Assembly: GCA_017458845.1 (NCBI GenBank)
Contig: JAFSZY010000014.1
Span: 62,001-126,000 of the forward strand
Reading direction: 5' to 3'
From: Ruminococcus sp.
GTDB taxonomy: Bacteria > Bacillota > Clostridia > Oscillospirales > Acutalibacteraceae
DNA length: 64,000 bases
Part shown: positions 51,968-61,899 of the stretch, piece after piece
How positions within the stretch are numbered: the stretch's first letter is position 1
How the letters are laid out: the number at the start of each line of letters is the position of its first letter
Position numbers and translations under genes: made by a program
The notes under the pieces: model-generated
Told to the model about the DNA's origin: nothing
What the model saw: only the letters and a program-made list of their open reading frames with translations
Databases searched by the model: none

Positions 51968-52730
51968 TCTTATTCTCCCTGTACTCAGCCCATTTTCCGT
52001 ATTCTTCAAAGCCGAGTTTATTGTAAAAAGCGACGTTTTCCGAGGGCGCGCGGTGAAGGTATACGCGTTTCCCCTCGGATACAAGCACGTTGTTGATGTA
52101 TTTAATTAGAAAAGCTCCGTAGCCTTTATGTCTGTATTTGGGGTCGGTTGCCAGAGCGCCGAGCACCGCGCTGTCCTTGCTCTCCGCGAGCGTCATAATA
52201 CACGCGGCGGCTTTGTCCTCTTTGACGGCGTACATTCTTATGGAGTGTTGATTTAGCTTGTGATTTACGTCCAGCATAAAACTCTCATATGACGGAACCG
52301 CGAAGTTTTCGGAAGCCGATTTGCAGATAACCGAATACACTTCTTTAGTGTCAGGCGAATATACTTCAAAGCTTTTGCTTATATCAAACAGTTTATCGCT
52401 GTATAAAATCGGACCTGATTTCTTGCTCAAATTACATTTCAAGCCAAAGGAAGCGTCACAAATAACGCTCCCCGCGCCCGATACGCGCGCAAATGAGGAG
52501 ATTTCCTCCATATCGGATTCTTCGCTCAGACGCATTATAAAAGCGCTCTCGAGCCTTGAAATTAAGGAAACGGGTTTTCCCTCTATAAACTGAACCCAGA
52601 AATCCACAAAGGGAAGATTGTAGTTATATGTATTGTAAATCGACATAATCCTGCAGCCGTAGGGATTACCCTTTGAAAGCTCAGCTATTTCTCGGAGAAA
52701 TGGGTTATTGCTGTCTACAATTTTTATCAT
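51960..52730 (-). CDS. GNAT-family N-acetyltransferase
   Basis: 256 residues. The N-terminal half is unlike known domains. The C-terminal half (about 150-250) is a GNAT domain: AVLGALATDPKYRHKGYGAFLIKYI, with the acetyl-CoA phosphate-binding loop, and YLHRAPSENVAFYNKLGFEEYG. The substrate is unknown. It overlaps murD by 1 nt and the PLP enzyme gene by 8 bp, forming an operon murD-GNAT-YnbB-like. Confidence 0.85.
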   Translation of the reverse strand: MIKIVDSNNPFLREIAELSKGNPYGCRIMSIYNTYNYNLPFVDFWVQFIEGKPVSLISRLESAFIMRLSEESDMEEISSFARVSGAGSVICDASFGLKCNLSKKSGPILYSDKLFDISKSFEVYSPDTKEVYSVICKSASENFAVPSYESFMLDVNHKLNQHSIRMYAVKEDKAAACIMTLAESKDSAVLGALATDPKYRHKGYGAFLIKYINNVLVSEGKRVYLHRAPSENVAFYNKLGFEEYGKWAEYRENKNE

Positions 52731-54118
52731 TATTTCAGTCCGTTTACAATGGATTTAAAGTGGTTGCCGCGCTCAATAAAGTTCTTGTAAAGCCCGAAGC
52801 TCGCGCTCGCGGGTGAAAGACTAACCTTATCGCCCTTTTGAGCGTGTTCTCTCGCGGCTTGTACAGCCTGTTCCATATTGTCTACATTGATAATTACAGG
52901 ATTGTTCTCGGAGTAATTGTCGGATTCTTTTACCGCCTTCTCAATCTTGGGAGCAGTGTCACCGAGTAGAATAAGCAGTTTGACCTTATCGCAGATAACG
53001 GGACCTAAAGGCTCATAAGGGATATGCTTGTCGTATCCGCCCGCTATTACAATAATCTTTTCGTCATAAAGCGACAGAGTACCCATAATTGTTCGTGTGG
53101 GGCTTGAAGCGATGGAGTCGTTATAGTATTGAACGCCCTCAAACTCGCGTACAAACTCGGCTCTGTGCTCTACACCGCCGAAAGACTTTGCGACCTTTAC
53201 TATGGTTTCAACATCTACTATCCCCCACACCGCGGAAATAGCCGCTAGGTAGTTCTCGACATTGTGCATACCCGCGATTTTAATATCTTTATAGTTCATC
53301 ACGGGCGTGATTTTGCCGTAGTCATTATAAACAATAGTTTCGCCATCAATATACGCGCCGTTTTCTACAATTTCTTTGCGGCTGAATTTGACGAGTTTAC
53401 CTCTTACATCGTTTGAAAAGCTGTTAGAAATATCATTGTCAAGATTGAGAACAGCCTTTGAAAACGCGTTTTGGTGGAGGATTATGTTCTTTTTAGACTC
53501 CACGTACTCGTCCATATCCTTGTGAATGTCGAGGTGGTTCGGCGCTAGGTTTGTTACAACGGCAATCTCGGGGCTCTTTCGCATAGAGATAAGCTGAAAG
53601 CTCGAGAGCTCAACAACTGCGTAATCGTCATCGTTAATGCTCTCTATTATAGGCAAAAGCGGAGTGCCTATGTTTCCGCCGAGATGCACGGTTTTGTCCG
53701 TTTCTTTTAACAGCTCGGAAATAATAGTCGTTGTCGTTGTTTTACCGTCGGAGCCCGTAACGGCAATAATCTTGCAGGGACAGAGGTCAAAAAAAACCTC
53801 CATCTCACTTGTGACAACTACTCCCTTTTTCTTCAAAGCCTCAAGTTCGGGCTTGTAAAAGGGTGTTCCAGGACTTCTGAACAGTATGTCCGTATCTATA
53901 TTTTTGAGATAATCATCTCCGAGAATCAGCTTTGCGCCCGCTTTCTCTGCACGTTTAGCGTTATCACCGAGAGCATCATAGCTCTGTCTGTCGCAGGCGG
54001 AAACTACCGCGCCTTTCTCTGCGAATAACTCTATGAGAGGAAGATTGCTTGTGCCTATTCCTACAAAGCAAACCCTCTTCCCTCTTATTTCATTAAAAAA
54101 TCTTTCAATCTTATTCAT
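52730..54118 (-). CDS. murD: UDP-N-acetylmuramoylalanine--D-glutamate ligase
   Basis: 462 residues, family length. N-terminal UDP-binding Rossmann-like domain, ATP-binding domain with GSDGKTTTTT near 115, NLAPNHLDIH and the Mur-ligase signature near HRAEFVREFEGVQYYNDSIASSPT. The C-terminal domain ends LSPASASFGLYKNFIERGNHF, characteristic of MurD. It adds D-glutamate to the peptidoglycan precursor in the cytoplasm. It stands apart from a dcw cluster here. Divergent from the MocR-type regulator. Confidence 0.97.
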   Translation of the reverse strand: MNKIERFFNEIRGKRVCFVGIGTSNLPLIELFAEKGAVVSACDRQSYDALGDNAKRAEKAGAKLILGDDYLKNIDTDILFRSPGTPFYKPELEALKKKGVVVTSEMEVFFDLCPCKIIAVTGSDGKTTTTTIISELLKETDKTVHLGGNIGTPLLPIIESINDDDYAVVELSSFQLISMRKSPEIAVVTNLAPNHLDIHKDMDEYVESKKNIILHQNAFSKAVLNLDNDISNSFSNDVRGKLVKFSRKEIVENGAYIDGETIVYNDYGKITPVMNYKDIKIAGMHNVENYLAAISAVWGIVDVETIVKVAKSFGGVEHRAEFVREFEGVQYYNDSIASSPTRTIMGTLSLYDEKIIVIAGGYDKHIPYEPLGPVICDKVKLLILLGDTAPKIEKAVKESDNYSENNPVIINVDNMEQAVQAAREHAQKGDKVSLSPASASFGLYKNFIERGNHFKSIVNGLK

Positions 54119-54232
54119 ACAAGGTTACTCCTTTACCCTATATTGCTCTAATTTATTATTATACTGAAAAATCAATCAAATATCAACCTTTAATTACTAC
54201 CGAAATTATGATATAATCAGTATGGTGATTAT

Positions 54233-55555
54233 ATGCTTTCGGATTTTATTAATATAAACAGGAACGATAACACGCCCATATATACCCAGATTTACCGTGA
54301 AATCAAAAAAGCGATAGAAAACGGGAATATTAAAGGCGAGGAAAAACTCCCCTCTGTACGCAAGATTTGCGCTGATTTGGATGTTTCCAAAACTACAGTC
54401 GAAACAGCCTACAGCGCGCTTTGCTCCGAGGGTTATATAATCAATGTTCCTCAAAAGGGTTACTATGTTGAAAAAGGCATTATAATCGAAAGCAAAATCA
54501 ACAGCCGAAAAGCCGAGAACAAGAAGCCCGATAAGGTTTACAAGTACGATTTCTCGGGCAAAGGCATTGACAAAAATATAAGCAACATAAAAGAATGGCG
54601 AAAATATGTAAAAGATATCCTCAACAAAGAGTATCTTCTGAATACTTACAGTGAGAATCAGGGAGAAACAGAGCTGAGAAAAGCGCTGTCCAAGTACGCG
54701 TTTTCGTCAAGGGGCGTCAAGACAGAATATAATAACATTGTAGTCGGTTCGGGCTCTCAGACTCTCATATACATTCTTTGCGGGCTGTTGGGGCTCAACA
54801 AGACTGTAGCTATGGAGCAGAACTCGTTCCCACACGCGGAGCAGGTTTTCTCTGACTTTGAGTATAAGATAAAATATACCGAAAGTGACAGCAAGGGCAT
54901 TACTATTGAATCTCTTGAAAAATGCTGTCCTGATATTATCCTGATTAACCCAAATAATTGCGGCAACGGCGCTTCCGGTATGCCTATCACCAGGAAGCTT
55001 GAAATTATAAAATACGCACAAAATCATAACGCTATAATACTCGAGGACGATTATAACGGAGAGCTCAGGTACAAAAGCCACCCTTCCGCCTGCCTGCAAA
55101 GCTATGGAACGGACTGTACTATTTATGTAGGCTCTTTCTCAAGGATACTTTTACCTTCCGTAAGAATCAGCTTTATGTGTCTTAATGAAAGTCTTTTTAG
55201 TAAATACATTGATACAAAAGACAATTATAATCAAACCACATCAAAGATAGAACAGCTGGCTCTTGCCGAATATATAAAGGACGGCAAGCTGGAAAAACAC
55301 CTCAGGAAGCTCAGGAGGTATTACAAAGCGAAGAGCGACTTGATGAAAAGCAGTATTAAAAAGTATTTTGAAAGCTATGAATTCAACGAAACCGCTATGT
55401 ATTTTGAACTCAAAGGTGAATATGAGTTGCTTAAAAACTCCGATGTTAAAGCAATGAGAGCGTCAGGAGATAATGTTATCAGGCTTAACTTTTCACAGAT
55501 AAACAGTGAATTAATAGACGATGGTATTAAACAGATATATAAACTGATAAAATAA
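54233..55555 (+). CDS. MocR/PdxR-type regulator (GntR + aminotransferase-like) lacking the PLP lysine
   Basis: 440 residues. Winged-helix GntR domain in 1-80 (PIYTQIYREIKKAIENGNIKGEEKLPSVRKICADLDVSKTTVE type), then a fold-I aminotransferase domain (about 110-440). The usual PLP-binding segment is GTFSKxLxPSxR, but here it reads GSFSRILLPSVR, with R304 (AGG codon) in the lysine position. The Asp in EDDYNGELRY is kept. MocR proteins sense PLP or derivatives to regulate genes such as pdxST or gabTD. This one may not form a Schiff base. Confidence 0.88.
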   Translation: MLSDFININRNDNTPIYTQIYREIKKAIENGNIKGEEKLPSVRKICADLDVSKTTVETAYSALCSEGYIINVPQKGYYVEKGIIIESKINSRKAENKKPDKVYKYDFSGKGIDKNISNIKEWRKYVKDILNKEYLLNTYSENQGETELRKALSKYAFSSRGVKTEYNNIVVGSGSQTLIYILCGLLGLNKTVAMEQNSFPHAEQVFSDFEYKIKYTESDSKGITIESLEKCCPDIILINPNNCGNGASGMPITRKLEIIKYAQNHNAIILEDDYNGELRYKSHPSACLQSYGTDCTIYVGSFSRILLPSVRISFMCLNESLFSKYIDTKDNYNQTTSKIEQLALAEYIKDGKLEKHLRKLRRYYKAKSDLMKSSIKKYFESYEFNETAMYFELKGEYELLKNSDVKAMRASGDNVIRLNFSQINSELIDDGIKQIYKLIK

Positions 55556-55558
55556 AAC

Positions 55559-55590
55559 GGCAGTGGATTTTATCCACTGCCTTGAATTTT
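55559..55590. terminator. Bidirectional terminator between convergent regulators
   Basis: GGCAGTGGA (55559-55567) pairs with TCCACTGCC (55573-55581), loop TTTTA, followed by TTGAATTTTG. Confidence 0.82.
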
Positions 55591-55592
55591 GT

Positions 55593-55841
55593 TTATTTTT
55601 CTCTCCCAAGGAGATAATCCACGGATACTTCCAGAATATCCGCCAGAGCTACGAGCTCTACGTCTGTTACAAATCTGATTTGTCCCTCTAACTTAGAAAG
55701 TCCTGAAGCGTTCATATCTACACCGTTTACCTGAAGTTGGGCAAGAAGCTCTTTTTGCTTCATACCTTTCTTCTTCCTGACGGTTTCAACACGGTGTCCG
55801 ACTAAATTGCGGTCACCTAACTCTTGTTTTCTTAGTCTCAT
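55593..55841 (-). CDS. XRE-family HTH transcriptional regulator
   Basis: 82 residues. A single Cro/CI-type helix-turn-helix covers about 12-75: VGHRVETVRKKKGMKQKELLAQLQ, then ASGLSKLEGQIRFVTDVELVALADILEVSVDYLLG. No ligand or membrane domain. Similar small regulators occur both as chromosomal regulators and in mobile elements. GGGAG precedes the ATG. About 184 bp of AT-rich sequence without a visible gene separate it from rpiB. Confidence 0.88.
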   Translation of the reverse strand: MRLRKQELGDRNLVGHRVETVRKKKGMKQKELLAQLQVNGVDMNASGLSKLEGQIRFVTDVELVALADILEVSVDYLLGREK

Positions 55842-56025
55842 TTTCTATCTCCCTAACCATTTTTATTTCTTTAAAAAAACAATGTAAACTTATTATAATA
55901 CGATTAAGGAAAAAAAACAAGGGTTTTTTGTAAATAAATTTAAAAATATGATATTTTTTGTTATTCTTTATTACAATTAAGTAATTTTAGAGGGGCTAGT
56001 TGGTGAATATTTGTAATATTGAAGA

Positions 56026-56487
56026 TTAATCTGTGGAAAAAGTGCCGTTATCTATCTCCGCGAGCATTTTTACACGGCGGGTATGACGCTCTTCATCGGA
56101 GGAAAACGGCGTATTAAGGAAAATATCGGCAAATTTTACTGCCATTTCCTCGTTGATTACACGACCACCCATACAAAGAATGTTGGCATTGTTGTGTCTG
56201 CGCGTCATTTCTGCGCCGAATTCGTTGGAAACTACGGCAGCCCTGATGCCTTTTACCTTATTTGCCGCCATAGAGACTCCTATACCCGTGCCGCAGCACA
56301 AAATACCAAAGTCGTATTTCTTATCGGCGACAGCGTTCGCAACCTTAAAGGCGTATATAGGATAATCAACGCTGCGTTCGGAAAAACATCCGAAATCGAT
56401 GTATTCAATACCTTTTTCCTCTAAATAATCGATAATGGCGTTTTTTAGGTTGATTCCGCCATGGTCACATCCTAATGCTAACTTCAT
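56026..56487 (-). CDS. rpiB: Ribose 5-phosphate isomerase B
   Basis: 153 residues. RpiB/LacAB fold with N-terminal KLALGCDHGGINLKNAI and the conserved GILCCGTGIGVSMAANKVKGIRAAV loop containing the catalytic Cys. RHNNANILCMGGRVI and the C-terminal helix complete the family pattern. It interconverts ribose 5-phosphate and ribulose 5-phosphate. Its ATG overlaps the tsaB stop (ATGA). It is the last gene of the fhs-tsaE-tsaB-rpiB run. Confidence 0.95.
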   Translation of the reverse strand: MKLALGCDHGGINLKNAIIDYLEEKGIEYIDFGCFSERSVDYPIYAFKVANAVADKKYDFGILCCGTGIGVSMAANKVKGIRAAVVSNEFGAEMTRRHNNANILCMGGRVINEEMAVKFADIFLNTPFSSDEERHTRRVKMLAEIDNGTFSTD

Positions 56488-57179
56488 TGCTTCCCCTCCG
56501 TTTTTTTCTTTAGTTCTCTTTCAGCCTGAGGAAGCCTCAGATAAGAAGGCATTAGCTCAGAGGCTGATATTATTTCTTTTTCTCCAGCTGCCATAGCTAC
56601 ACCGACAGCGTTTTGATATCTTTGGCTTTCAAAAGCCAGAGATATATCAACACTAAATTCCTTAAAAGAATTATAGCACAGCTCTGCCCCATCTCCTACC
56701 AGGACAATTTTCTTTCTGAAAGTTTTTAATTCCTTGCCTAATTCTTCAATTGACAGCGCTCTGTCATCGCACAAACGTGTTACATTGCCGTCTATCACGT
56801 CAAATAACGCGTTATATACCTGACCGCATCTGGCGTCCATGACGGCGCAGACCACAGCGTCTCGCTCAATTACGTTATATGGCATAGCTTCCAATGTGGA
56901 CACGGACACACACGGAATATCAGAGGGCATCGCGATACCTTTTACCGCCGATACGCCTATTCTTACTCCTGTAAAGGAGCCGGGACCCGCTGAAACCGCT
57001 ATACGATCTATTTCCTTCAAATCCGTATTGGTGTTCTTTAGCAAAGAATCAATCATCGGTACCAAGGTCTGGCTGTGGGTCAATGCTGTGTTAATGAAAA
57101 AACTGCCCAGTATTCTGTTGTCATCCGTAATAGCCACGGAACAAGCTTTCGCGCTGGAATCTAAAGCTAAAATCTTCAA
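56484..57179 (-). CDS. tsaB: tRNA threonylcarbamoyladenosine biosynthesis protein TsaB
   Basis: 231 residues of the ASKHA fold: ILALDSSAKACSVAI at the N-terminus and VSAGPGSFTGVRIGVSAVKGIA, the TsaB mark. It is a partner of TsaD in making the t6A37 base of ANN-decoding tRNAs. It lies next to tsaE, as in many Firmicutes, although tsaD is not in the window. Starts directly after the tsaE stop codon. Confidence 0.95.
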   Translation of the reverse strand: MKILALDSSAKACSVAITDDNRILGSFFINTALTHSQTLVPMIDSLLKNTNTDLKEIDRIAVSAGPGSFTGVRIGVSAVKGIAMPSDIPCVSVSTLEAMPYNVIERDAVVCAVMDARCGQVYNALFDVIDGNVTRLCDDRALSIEELGKELKTFRKKIVLVGDGAELCYNSFKEFSVDISLAFESQRYQNAVGVAMAAGEKEIISASELMPSYLRLPQAERELKKKTEGKQ

Positions 57180-57596
57180 CTAAAAACCTTCAATCCTGAT
57201 AATTCTCTCGTTTTCATTGTTTGTTTTGTTAATGTTTATTCTGATAATATCATTCGGCAATGCGCCCTCGATATTCTCGCTCCACTCGATAATGATAACG
57301 CCGTTGTCAACGTAATCGAAAAAGCCTATTGAATCGAGGTCGTTCCAGCTTTCTATCCTGTACATATCAAAATGATAAATAGAATAAACTCCCTGATATT
57401 CATTAACAATCGCGAATGTGGGGCTCGATACCGCATCCTCAACGCCTAAGCCCCTCGCCAGTCCGCGAGCGAAGGCGGTTTTTCCCGCTCCGAGCTCGCC
57501 GTACATAGCTATAATCTCGTTGCCGTTGAGGTTTTTACTGAATTCTTCAGCAAATTTTTCGGTTTGTTCAACTGAATGTGATAAAAAATCGTCCAT
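57180..57596 (-). CDS. tsaE: tRNA threonylcarbamoyladenosine biosynthesis ATPase TsaE
   Basis: 138 residues. P-loop GELGAGKTAFARGLARGLG, then SPTFAIVNEYQG and YHFDMYRIESWNDLDSIGFFDY, the TsaE signatures. TsaE acts with TsaB and TsaD in the t6A37 pathway, with ATP hydrolysis resetting the complex. It overlaps the fhs stop by 1 nt (TAATG). Confidence 0.95.
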   Translation of the reverse strand: MDDFLSHSVEQTEKFAEEFSKNLNGNEIIAMYGELGAGKTAFARGLARGLGVEDAVSSPTFAIVNEYQGVYSIYHFDMYRIESWNDLDSIGFFDYVDNGVIIIEWSENIEGALPNDIIRININKTNNENERIIRIEGF

Positions 57597-59260
57597 TAAA
57601 ATAAACCAACTACCTTTTCGTTTATAATATCTACTTTTTCAGCCGCGGGAATCTTGGGAAGCCCAGGCATTGTCATTATGTCGCCTGTGTATACAACAAC
57701 AAAGCCGGCGCCGTTTGAAAGAGATACGTTGCGTACTGTGATTGTAAAGTCCTTGGGCGCGCCGAGTAAAGCGGGATTATCACTGAGCGAATACTGCGTT
57801 TTTGCGATACATACGGGTAGCTTGTCAGCGCCTAACGCTTCAACTTCTTTTAATGCTTTTTCAGCCTGTGTTGTGTAGCTTACATCCTTAGCGCCGTAAA
57901 TCTTGGTTGCTATAGCGTTAATCTTTTCCTTGATTGAAAGGTCAAGAGGGTATATAGGAGCGTAATTTGACGGTTTCTCCACCGCTTCAACAACTTTCAT
58001 AGCGAGCTCCTTGCCGCCTTCTCCGCCGTTGGCGAATACATCGGACAGAGCGAAATCAGCGCCGTTATCTTTACAATAATGCTCGATATACTCGAGTTCC
58101 TCTTTGCTGTCTGAAAGGAAACGGTTGATGGCGACAACAACTGGAACGTTGTACTTTCTCATATTCTCGATATGAACGCCGAGGTTTACAATACCCTTTT
58201 TGAGCGCTTCGAGGTTGGGCTCGGAACATTCAGCTTTAGGAATGCCCGCGTTATACTTCAACGCTCTGGCGGTTGCCACAAGAACGATAGCGTTGGGCTT
58301 TAATCCCGCGAATCTGCACTTTATGTCAAGGAATTTTTCAGCTCCGAGGTCAGAACCGAATCCTGCCTCGGTAATGCAGTAGTCAGCGAGCTTTAAAGCA
58401 AGTTTAGTAGATCTTACTGAGTTGCATCCATGCGCGATGTTAGCGAAGGGTCCGCCGTGCATTACCGCGGGAGTGCCCTCCAGTGTCTGAACCAAATTGG
58501 GCTTGATAGCGTCCTTAAGGAGAACTGTCATAGCGCCGTCAGCCTTAAGGTCGCGCGCGTATACAGGTTCTCCCGAGTAATTGTAAGCTACAAGAATATT
58601 GCCCAGTCTTTTCTTGAGGTCGTCTATGTCATTGGCGAGGCATAGAATAGCCATAACCTCGGAAGCAACGGTGATAATGAAGTGATCCTCTCTGGGAATA
58701 CCGTTTACCTTGCCGCCTAAGCCTACGATGACATTTCTGAGCGCTCTGTCGTTCATATCAAGACAGCGTTTTATAAGAATTCTTCTGGGGTCAATCCCTA
58801 AGGAGTTGCCCTGCTGCATATGATTGTCGAGCATAGCGCAGCAAAGGTTATTGGCCGCTGTAATCGCGTGCATATCTCCTGTAAAGTGGAGGTTGATATC
58901 CTCCATAGGCAGAACCTGGGCGTATCCGCCGCCTGCGGCACCGCCTTTTATACCGAACACTGGACCGAGAGAGGGTTCTCTGAGAGCTATAATGGCGTTC
59001 TTGCCTATTTTTGCCATAGCCTGACCGAGCCCCGCCGTTGTGGTTGTTTTACCTTCACCCGCAGGGGTTGGATTGATAGCTGTTACAAGTATCAGCTTTC
59101 CGTCTTGTTTGTCGCTGAGTCTGTCCATAAGGCTGTCGGAGAGTTTAGCCTTATAATGTCCGTAAGGCTCAAGCTCTTCCTCTTTTATATTCAACTGTGA
59201 GGCTATCTCTTTAATGTTTTTGAGTTCAGCCTGCTGAGCAATTTCAATATCTGTAAGCAT
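57596..59260 (-). CDS. fhs: Formate--tetrahydrofolate ligase
   Basis: 554 residues, the family length. ATP-binding loop [19 protein letters not shown] near 65-85, [39 protein letters not shown], and [30 protein letters not shown]. It makes 10-formyl-THF from formate, feeding purine synthesis or, in acetogens, the Wood-Ljungdahl methyl branch. No other one-carbon genes lie adjacent. Clear AGGAGG before ATG 59260. Confidence 0.97.
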   Translation of the reverse strand: MLTDIEIAQQAELKNIKEIASQLNIKEEELEPYGHYKAKLSDSLMDRLSDKQDGKLILVTAINPTPAGEGKTTTTAGLGQAMAKIGKNAIIALREPSLGPVFGIKGGAAGGGYAQVLPMEDINLHFTGDMHAITAANNLCCAMLDNHMQQGNSLGIDPRRILIKRCLDMNDRALRNVIVGLGGKVNGIPREDHFIITVASEVMAILCLANDIDDLKKRLGNILVAYNYSGEPVYARDLKADGAMTVLLKDAIKPNLVQTLEGTPAVMHGGPFANIAHGCNSVRSTKLALKLADYCITEAGFGSDLGAEKFLDIKCRFAGLKPNAIVLVATARALKYNAGIPKAECSEPNLEALKKGIVNLGVHIENMRKYNVPVVVAINRFLSDSKEELEYIEHYCKDNGADFALSDVFANGGEGGKELAMKVVEAVEKPSNYAPIYPLDLSIKEKINAIATKIYGAKDVSYTTQAEKALKEVEALGADKLPVCIAKTQYSLSDNPALLGAPKDFTITVRNVSLSNGAGFVVVYTGDIMTMPGLPKIPAAEKVDIINEKVVGLF

Positions 59261-59336
59261 AAAATCCTCCTATAATTACATTCACAGCTATATTAACATA
59301 GTTTATCGTCTAATAAATTCTTATTTGAAATAAAGC

Positions 59337-59365
59337 TTGATATTAATGAGAATATTTTATATAAT
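59337..59365 (+). promoter_or_regulatory. Promoter of the rodA/ftsW-type gene
   Basis: TTGATA (59337-59342), 17-bp spacer, TATAAT (59360-59365). GGTGGTGAGG follows shortly before the TTG start at 59398. Confidence 0.75.
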
Positions 59366-59397
59366 AATAAAGTACATATACATAAGGTGGTGAGGAT

Positions 59398-60567
59398 TTG
59401 GGGAATTTTAAAGAAAACTTTAAGACATATCTGGAAAAAACCGATATATGGCTCTGGGTTTTTACATTTGTAGCCACAATTTACAGTTTGCTGTTAATCA
59501 GCGATATGCAAAGAGCGGGCGAATATAATTACCTATTCACCCAAATTGTCGCTGTACTGATTGGAATAGCGTTTGCTGTTCTTATATCGCTTGTAAACTA
59601 TAAGTATTTTATAAAATATTGGTGGATATTTGCTTTAATAGGATTCGCCCTCGCGGGCGCTGTGTTTGTATTTGGCGAAACAGTAAAAGGAACGGACGAT
59701 ACAGCATGGATTAGACTTCCGGGCGGCTTTACAATTCAGCCGTCTGAATTGATGAAAATATGCTTTATCATCACATTTTCAAAGCATTTGAGCTATCTTA
59801 GCGATAATAATAAGCTCAAAACTCCGCTGGGTGTTATTGGGTTAGCCGTTCACCTTGGGATTCCGATTGTTTTAATTCATATGCAGGGTGATGACGGCGC
59901 GGTATTAATCTTCATATTTATGGCAATCGCAATGTCTTTTTTGTCAGGAGTTCAGGCGAAATACTTCGCGATTATCGGCGGCGCGCTCGCGGTAGGATTA
60001 CCGCTTTTGTGGACGTTTATCCTCAACGACGAGCACAGGAACAGAATACTCGCTTTGTTCGACCTTGACGGAAACGCGCTCAACAATTACGGATGGCAGC
60101 AATATCAGAGCAAGGTTTCTATTGCTTCGGGGCAGCTTTCGGGCGATGGCTTGTACAACGGCAACCGAGTTGCCTTTGGAATAGTGCCCGAGCAGGAAAA
60201 CGACTTTATATTCACCGTAGCGGGTGAAGAATTCGGCTTTATAGGCTGTATGCTTCTGCTTGTTATTCTCTTTGTTATTATTTCGAGACTTTTGATTGAC
60301 GCAAAGAAAGCGTACGAAAACAAGGGCTCATACATTTGTTACGGAGTATTCGGGCTTATTGCTTCGCAGACAATAATAAATATCGGTATGGTTTTGGGTA
60401 TTGTACCTGTAATCGGAATAACTCTCCCCTTCTTCAGCTCGGGAGGTTCGTCTGTAATGAGTATGATGATTGCGATAGGACTGGTCCAGAGCGTTCTAAA
60501 CAACCAGGAAAAGGATATGGACAAAGCGAAAATCAGAATCGGAAGTCAAAGCAGAGCAAAAGTATAA
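59398..60567 (+). CDS. rodA: SEDS-family peptidoglycan glycosyltransferase (RodA/FtsW/SpoVE)
   Basis: 389 residues from TTG 59398 with a strong GGTGGTGAGG. About ten membrane helices. The SEDS motifs are visible: GGFTIQPSELMKI, the loop with QQYQSKVSIASGQLSGDGL, PEQENDFIFTVAGEEFGFIG and the C-terminal GITLPFFSSGGSSVMSMM. SEDS proteins polymerise glycan strands with a class B PBP. The absence of a neighbouring PBP leaves open whether it serves elongation (RodA) or spore cortex (SpoVE). Confidence 0.88.
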   Translation: MGNFKENFKTYLEKTDIWLWVFTFVATIYSLLLISDMQRAGEYNYLFTQIVAVLIGIAFAVLISLVNYKYFIKYWWIFALIGFALAGAVFVFGETVKGTDDTAWIRLPGGFTIQPSELMKICFIITFSKHLSYLSDNNKLKTPLGVIGLAVHLGIPIVLIHMQGDDGAVLIFIFMAIAMSFLSGVQAKYFAIIGGALAVGLPLLWTFILNDEHRNRILALFDLDGNALNNYGWQQYQSKVSIASGQLSGDGLYNGNRVAFGIVPEQENDFIFTVAGEEFGFIGCMLLLVILFVIISRLLIDAKKAYENKGSYICYGVFGLIASQTIINIGMVLGIVPVIGITLPFFSSGGSSVMSMMIAIGLVQSVLNNQEKDMDKAKIRIGSQSRAKV

Positions 60568-60572
60568 AAAAC

Positions 60573-60640
60573 AGCCGTCGCTATATGCGGCGGCTTATTT
60601 TATGAGAAAATTAAGCGCGTGGTTTTGCACGCGCTTAATA
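60573..60640. terminator. Two terminator hairpins between rodA and cdaR
   Basis: First: AGCCGTCGC (60573-60581) with GCGGCGGCT (60587-60595), then TATTTTATG, for the plus strand. Second: TTAAGCGCGTG (60611-60621) with CACGCGCTTAA (60628-60638), T run on both sides, mainly for the minus-strand cdaR. Confidence 0.82.
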
Positions 60641-60642
60641 TT

Positions 60643-61899
60643 TTATTGTTTGTCTACTGTGACATTAACTTTATATTTTCCTGTTACCCAACATGAAGTT
60701 TTACCGTTTGCTTTAAAATTCACGCGTAAAGTGATTGAACCCGTCGTTCCGTCGATTGACGAGCCGTCAACCGCACATGTTAAGTCTTCGGGAGTGATTT
60801 TTTTTACTTGTGAAGCAGGACCAACCAATGTTATATTTAGAGAATCGGTAGCGATACTGTACGAGTATTCCTCACTTAAACCGGTCATTTTAAAGTAATC
60901 ATTAGTAACCTTAAGCTTTCGTGTTTTATATGAGCTAAGGTTGATTTTAACGTCAACCGTATCAATTTCACTGATATTAACACACTTGGACGGAATATCC
61001 AGCTTCTGCTCAAAATCATAGCTTTGATTCTTAAGGGTAGTAAAATCAATGGGAGTAGTATTGATATGTGTAAGCTTGTCTAGAATTTCCTGAGGAGCGG
61101 CGATTTTAATCTTATTGGGCAAAATATTGGAATAATAATCCATATTCAGTGAATCAGGTTTGTTTTCGTAAGCAATTTTAACGGGGACCTCTTTATAAGG
61201 AAGAACAGAGAAGTTCGCGGTAACTTTTTCGTCGCTCAATGTCAAAAGATTACTGGTTATTATCGAACCTGAATTATCAAACAGTTTAACATCACATTCC
61301 ATCGACGTATTGGTTTTAAGTTCGCCCGAGATTTCGCCAACAATACCTATGCTTGCTACTTTATCAACTTCGCCCTGAGGACCGCTAACGGTTATTGTAT
61401 CCGAAGAAGTTGTTACAACAGCGTGATAGTCTTTTGAAACCTTATAAGTGATATGGTTTTCAATGTCAAATTCAGTTTCCTTATATTTATCTACCAAAAC
61501 GCTGATAACTGAAGGCGACACGGTGGAAACTATCTCAAATCTGTCAGCTGAATTTGCCTTTTTAGCTGTCAGCGACAAAGGATAAGTACCTGACGTTGAA
61601 ATAGTACCCGCTGTGGGAGCTGAAACGATGATATCATCGCTTGATATCTGACCGATAGAAAGTCGGTTGCCGGTTACCGTAACCGAAGCCTGCATATCAT
61701 TACCGCTGAAAATTTGTAAACCGTTATCTTCGGCGTCTTGAGAAAGGTTAATCTGAATAGGAATATTTGATATTGTAGCGGTTGTGTCGTTGGTGTCGCT
61801 TACGCTTACCATAATCCAGATAGCAATCGAAATTATCAAAGAAATAATCAGCAAGAATTTATTGTTCTTGAACAATCGTCTGAATCTACTTTTCTTCAT
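60643..61899 (-). CDS. cdaR: CdaR, YbbR-domain regulator of c-di-AMP cyclase
   Basis: 418 residues. N-terminal membrane anchor (about 14-34, NNKFLLIISLIISIAIWIMVSV), then several YbbR domains outside the membrane (repeats such as VTVTGNRLSIGQISSDDI, ITVSGPQGEVDKVASI and IKIAAPQEILDKLTHINT). CdaR binds CdaA and adjusts c-di-AMP synthesis. It overlaps the cdaA end by 14 bp. The usual third gene glmM is not next to it. Confidence 0.92.
   Translation of the reverse strand: MKKSRFRRLFKNNKFLLIISLIISIAIWIMVSVSDTNDTTATISNIPIQINLSQDAEDNGLQIFSGNDMQASVTVTGNRLSIGQISSDDIIVSAPTAGTISTSGTYPLSLTAKKANSADRFEIVSTVSPSVISVLVDKYKETEFDIENHITYKVSKDYHAVVTTSSDTITVSGPQGEVDKVASIGIVGEISGELKTNTSMECDVKLFDNSGSIITSNLLTLSDEKVTANFSVLPYKEVPVKIAYENKPDSLNMDYYSNILPNKIKIAAPQEILDKLTHINTTPIDFTTLKNQSYDFEQKLDIPSKCVNISEIDTVDVKINLSSYKTRKLKVTNDYFKMTGLSEEYSYSIATDSLNITLVGPASQVKKITPEDLTCAVDGSSIDGTTGSITLRVNFKANGKTSCWVTGKYKVNVTVDKQ

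Noticed and set aside
51968..52084. N-terminal extension of the YnbB-like enzyme
   Set aside because: It is the shadow of the GNAT gene. ATG 51967 has a ribosome binding site.
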